From the NCBI GenBank assembly GCA_021325255.1, contig JAJPHP010000076.1, forward strand, positions 26,090 through 90,089: a DNA stretch of 64,000 bases, in the 5' to 3' direction. Positions 63,308 to 64,000 of the stretch are shown here, in pieces. The notes under the pieces are model-generated. The model did not search any database, was not told the origin of the DNA, and was given only the letters and a program-made list of their open reading frames with translations. Source of the DNA: Nitrososphaerota archaeon (lineage in GTDB: Archaea > Thermoproteota > Nitrososphaeria > Nitrososphaerales > CADDZS01). Each line of letters starts with the position of its first letter. Position 1 is the first letter of the stretch. Both the position numbers and the translations under genes were made by a program.

Positions 63308-64000
63308 GAGATCAATTGAGTGAAAGATGGGACAGGAGAAGAGAAGACAGTGAGACCTAAGAATTGTGTACTAACGACGATGAACGCAAACACCGTCGAT
63401 GAAGACAGTCACCTTTTGACAACTATTGCGTATTACACCTTCAAACTAACTTATGAGTTCGAGAGCCTATATAACCGTATGTTCGATATTCGCAGAAACA
63501 GGCGGAACAATAAGATTGGAATGGCTCAGATCTGGAAGACTACATTGGAGCATCATCAACTTGTTTTCTATTCTACGAGGCATTCTGTCTGCCTAGAGCC
63601 AGTTTCACTCCCCTCGATCCAGTCGCTTCCTCCTGACTTGAGTGGAAGATGATGTTCGAAAACGAAGTGCGATGTGCGTCTATTTTTGCAATAGCTCAAT
63701 TCACAAAAAGAAGATTGGATCACTCTGGATCATACGCGGGTTCGGCATTCCAATTGAGTTCCTTTCTTCGAACGAATGCTGGAGCGTCCTTGGCAAAGAA
63801 GGAGAAGACTGCCGCAATAGGCGCGCTTGAGGCCGTGGACTGTCCAATCTTCAGCCTTCCTTTCCTATCCAATTCATTCTCAGAGCCCTTTGGGCTGCCC
63901 CGTTTACTTAACGACCGATCGGCCTAAGGCCGAGTGCCCGCTCTCCTTTCTTTGTGACCAACATTGGAAAGAGAACGAACACCGTTCGAAATCATGTACT
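63308..64000. other. Region upstream of hisG, no clear gene
   Basis: Plus-strand frames at 63320-63652 and 63649-63927 lack domain features. A small inverted repeat CGGCCTAAGGCCG lies near 63919-63931. The his promoter must be in this region. Confidence 0.25.
63467..63476. promoter_or_regulatory. Strong TATA-like box upstream of the his operon
   Basis: CTATATAACC is the clearest TATA-like element between hisG and the window end. Used on the minus strand it would start a transcript near 63445 and give hisG a leader of about 200 nt. Used on the plus strand it would serve a short divergent transcript. Neither can be decided from sequence. Confidence 0.35.

Noticed and set aside
63320..63927. 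Two plus-strand ORFs of 110 and 92 codons upstream of hisG
   Set aside because: No family features, and they overlap the region that must hold the his promoter.

Overview
The window looks like part of the chromosome of a mesophilic, probably soil-dwelling and acid-tolerant archaeon of the Nitrososphaeria (Thaumarchaeota). The evidence is a TFB transcription factor, TATA-box promoters placed about 27 nt ahead of leaderless ORFs, a geranylgeranyl-reductase-like and a UbiA-like enzyme, a PEFG-CTERM surface protein, S-layer-like secreted proteins, and a PH-like/winged-helix protein. No ammonia-oxidation genes are visible. A glutamic (G1) peptidase and a GH15 glucosidase/trehalase gene hint at an acidic habitat. 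The lineage and habitat are inferences from gene content only.

Layout. 1-8 kb: APS kinase, a winged-helix regulator, secreted proteins, and a probable S-layer pair (980-aa secreted protein plus 224-aa Thr/Gln-rich membrane anchor) closed by a strong hairpin/T-tract terminator; then hicB with a decayed hicA. 8-38 kb: a long surface-glycan and envelope region. It holds a Wzx-type flippase, two family-2-type and three GT4 glycosyltransferases, a GT39/PMT-type membrane glycosyltransferase, two paralogous alkaline-phosphatase-superfamily phosphodiesterases, two paralogous TIM-barrel glycosidase-like secreted proteins, an ABC-2 exporter, a GGR-like reductase next to a UbiA prenyltransferase, a cytochrome P450, a G1 peptidase, and CARDB/Ig-like and PEFG-CTERM surface proteins. 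A vapBC pair sits inside it. 38-50 kb: SHOCT protein, autoregulated padR, M20 peptidase, MsrA, BNR-propeller protein, a GH15 gene broken by one base, a run of small stress-type genes (CsbD-like, DUF1801, YciF-like), and TFB. 50-54.7 kb: sparse, with a gene remnant, a metallophosphoesterase, a methyltransferase and a universal stress protein. 54.8-63.3 kb: a compact minus-strand histidine operon, hisG-hisD-hisC-HAD-hisB-hisH-hisA-hisF-hisI.

The flippase, glycosyltransferases, PMT-type enzyme and phosphodiesterases could together build and transfer lipid-linked sugars onto the secreted proteins encoded alongside. The his operon covers all steps except hisE, which I do not see. The HAD-family gene between hisC and hisB is the obvious candidate for the histidinol-phosphate phosphatase. 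I found no tRNA, rRNA, CRISPR array, intact insertion sequence or complete prophage.
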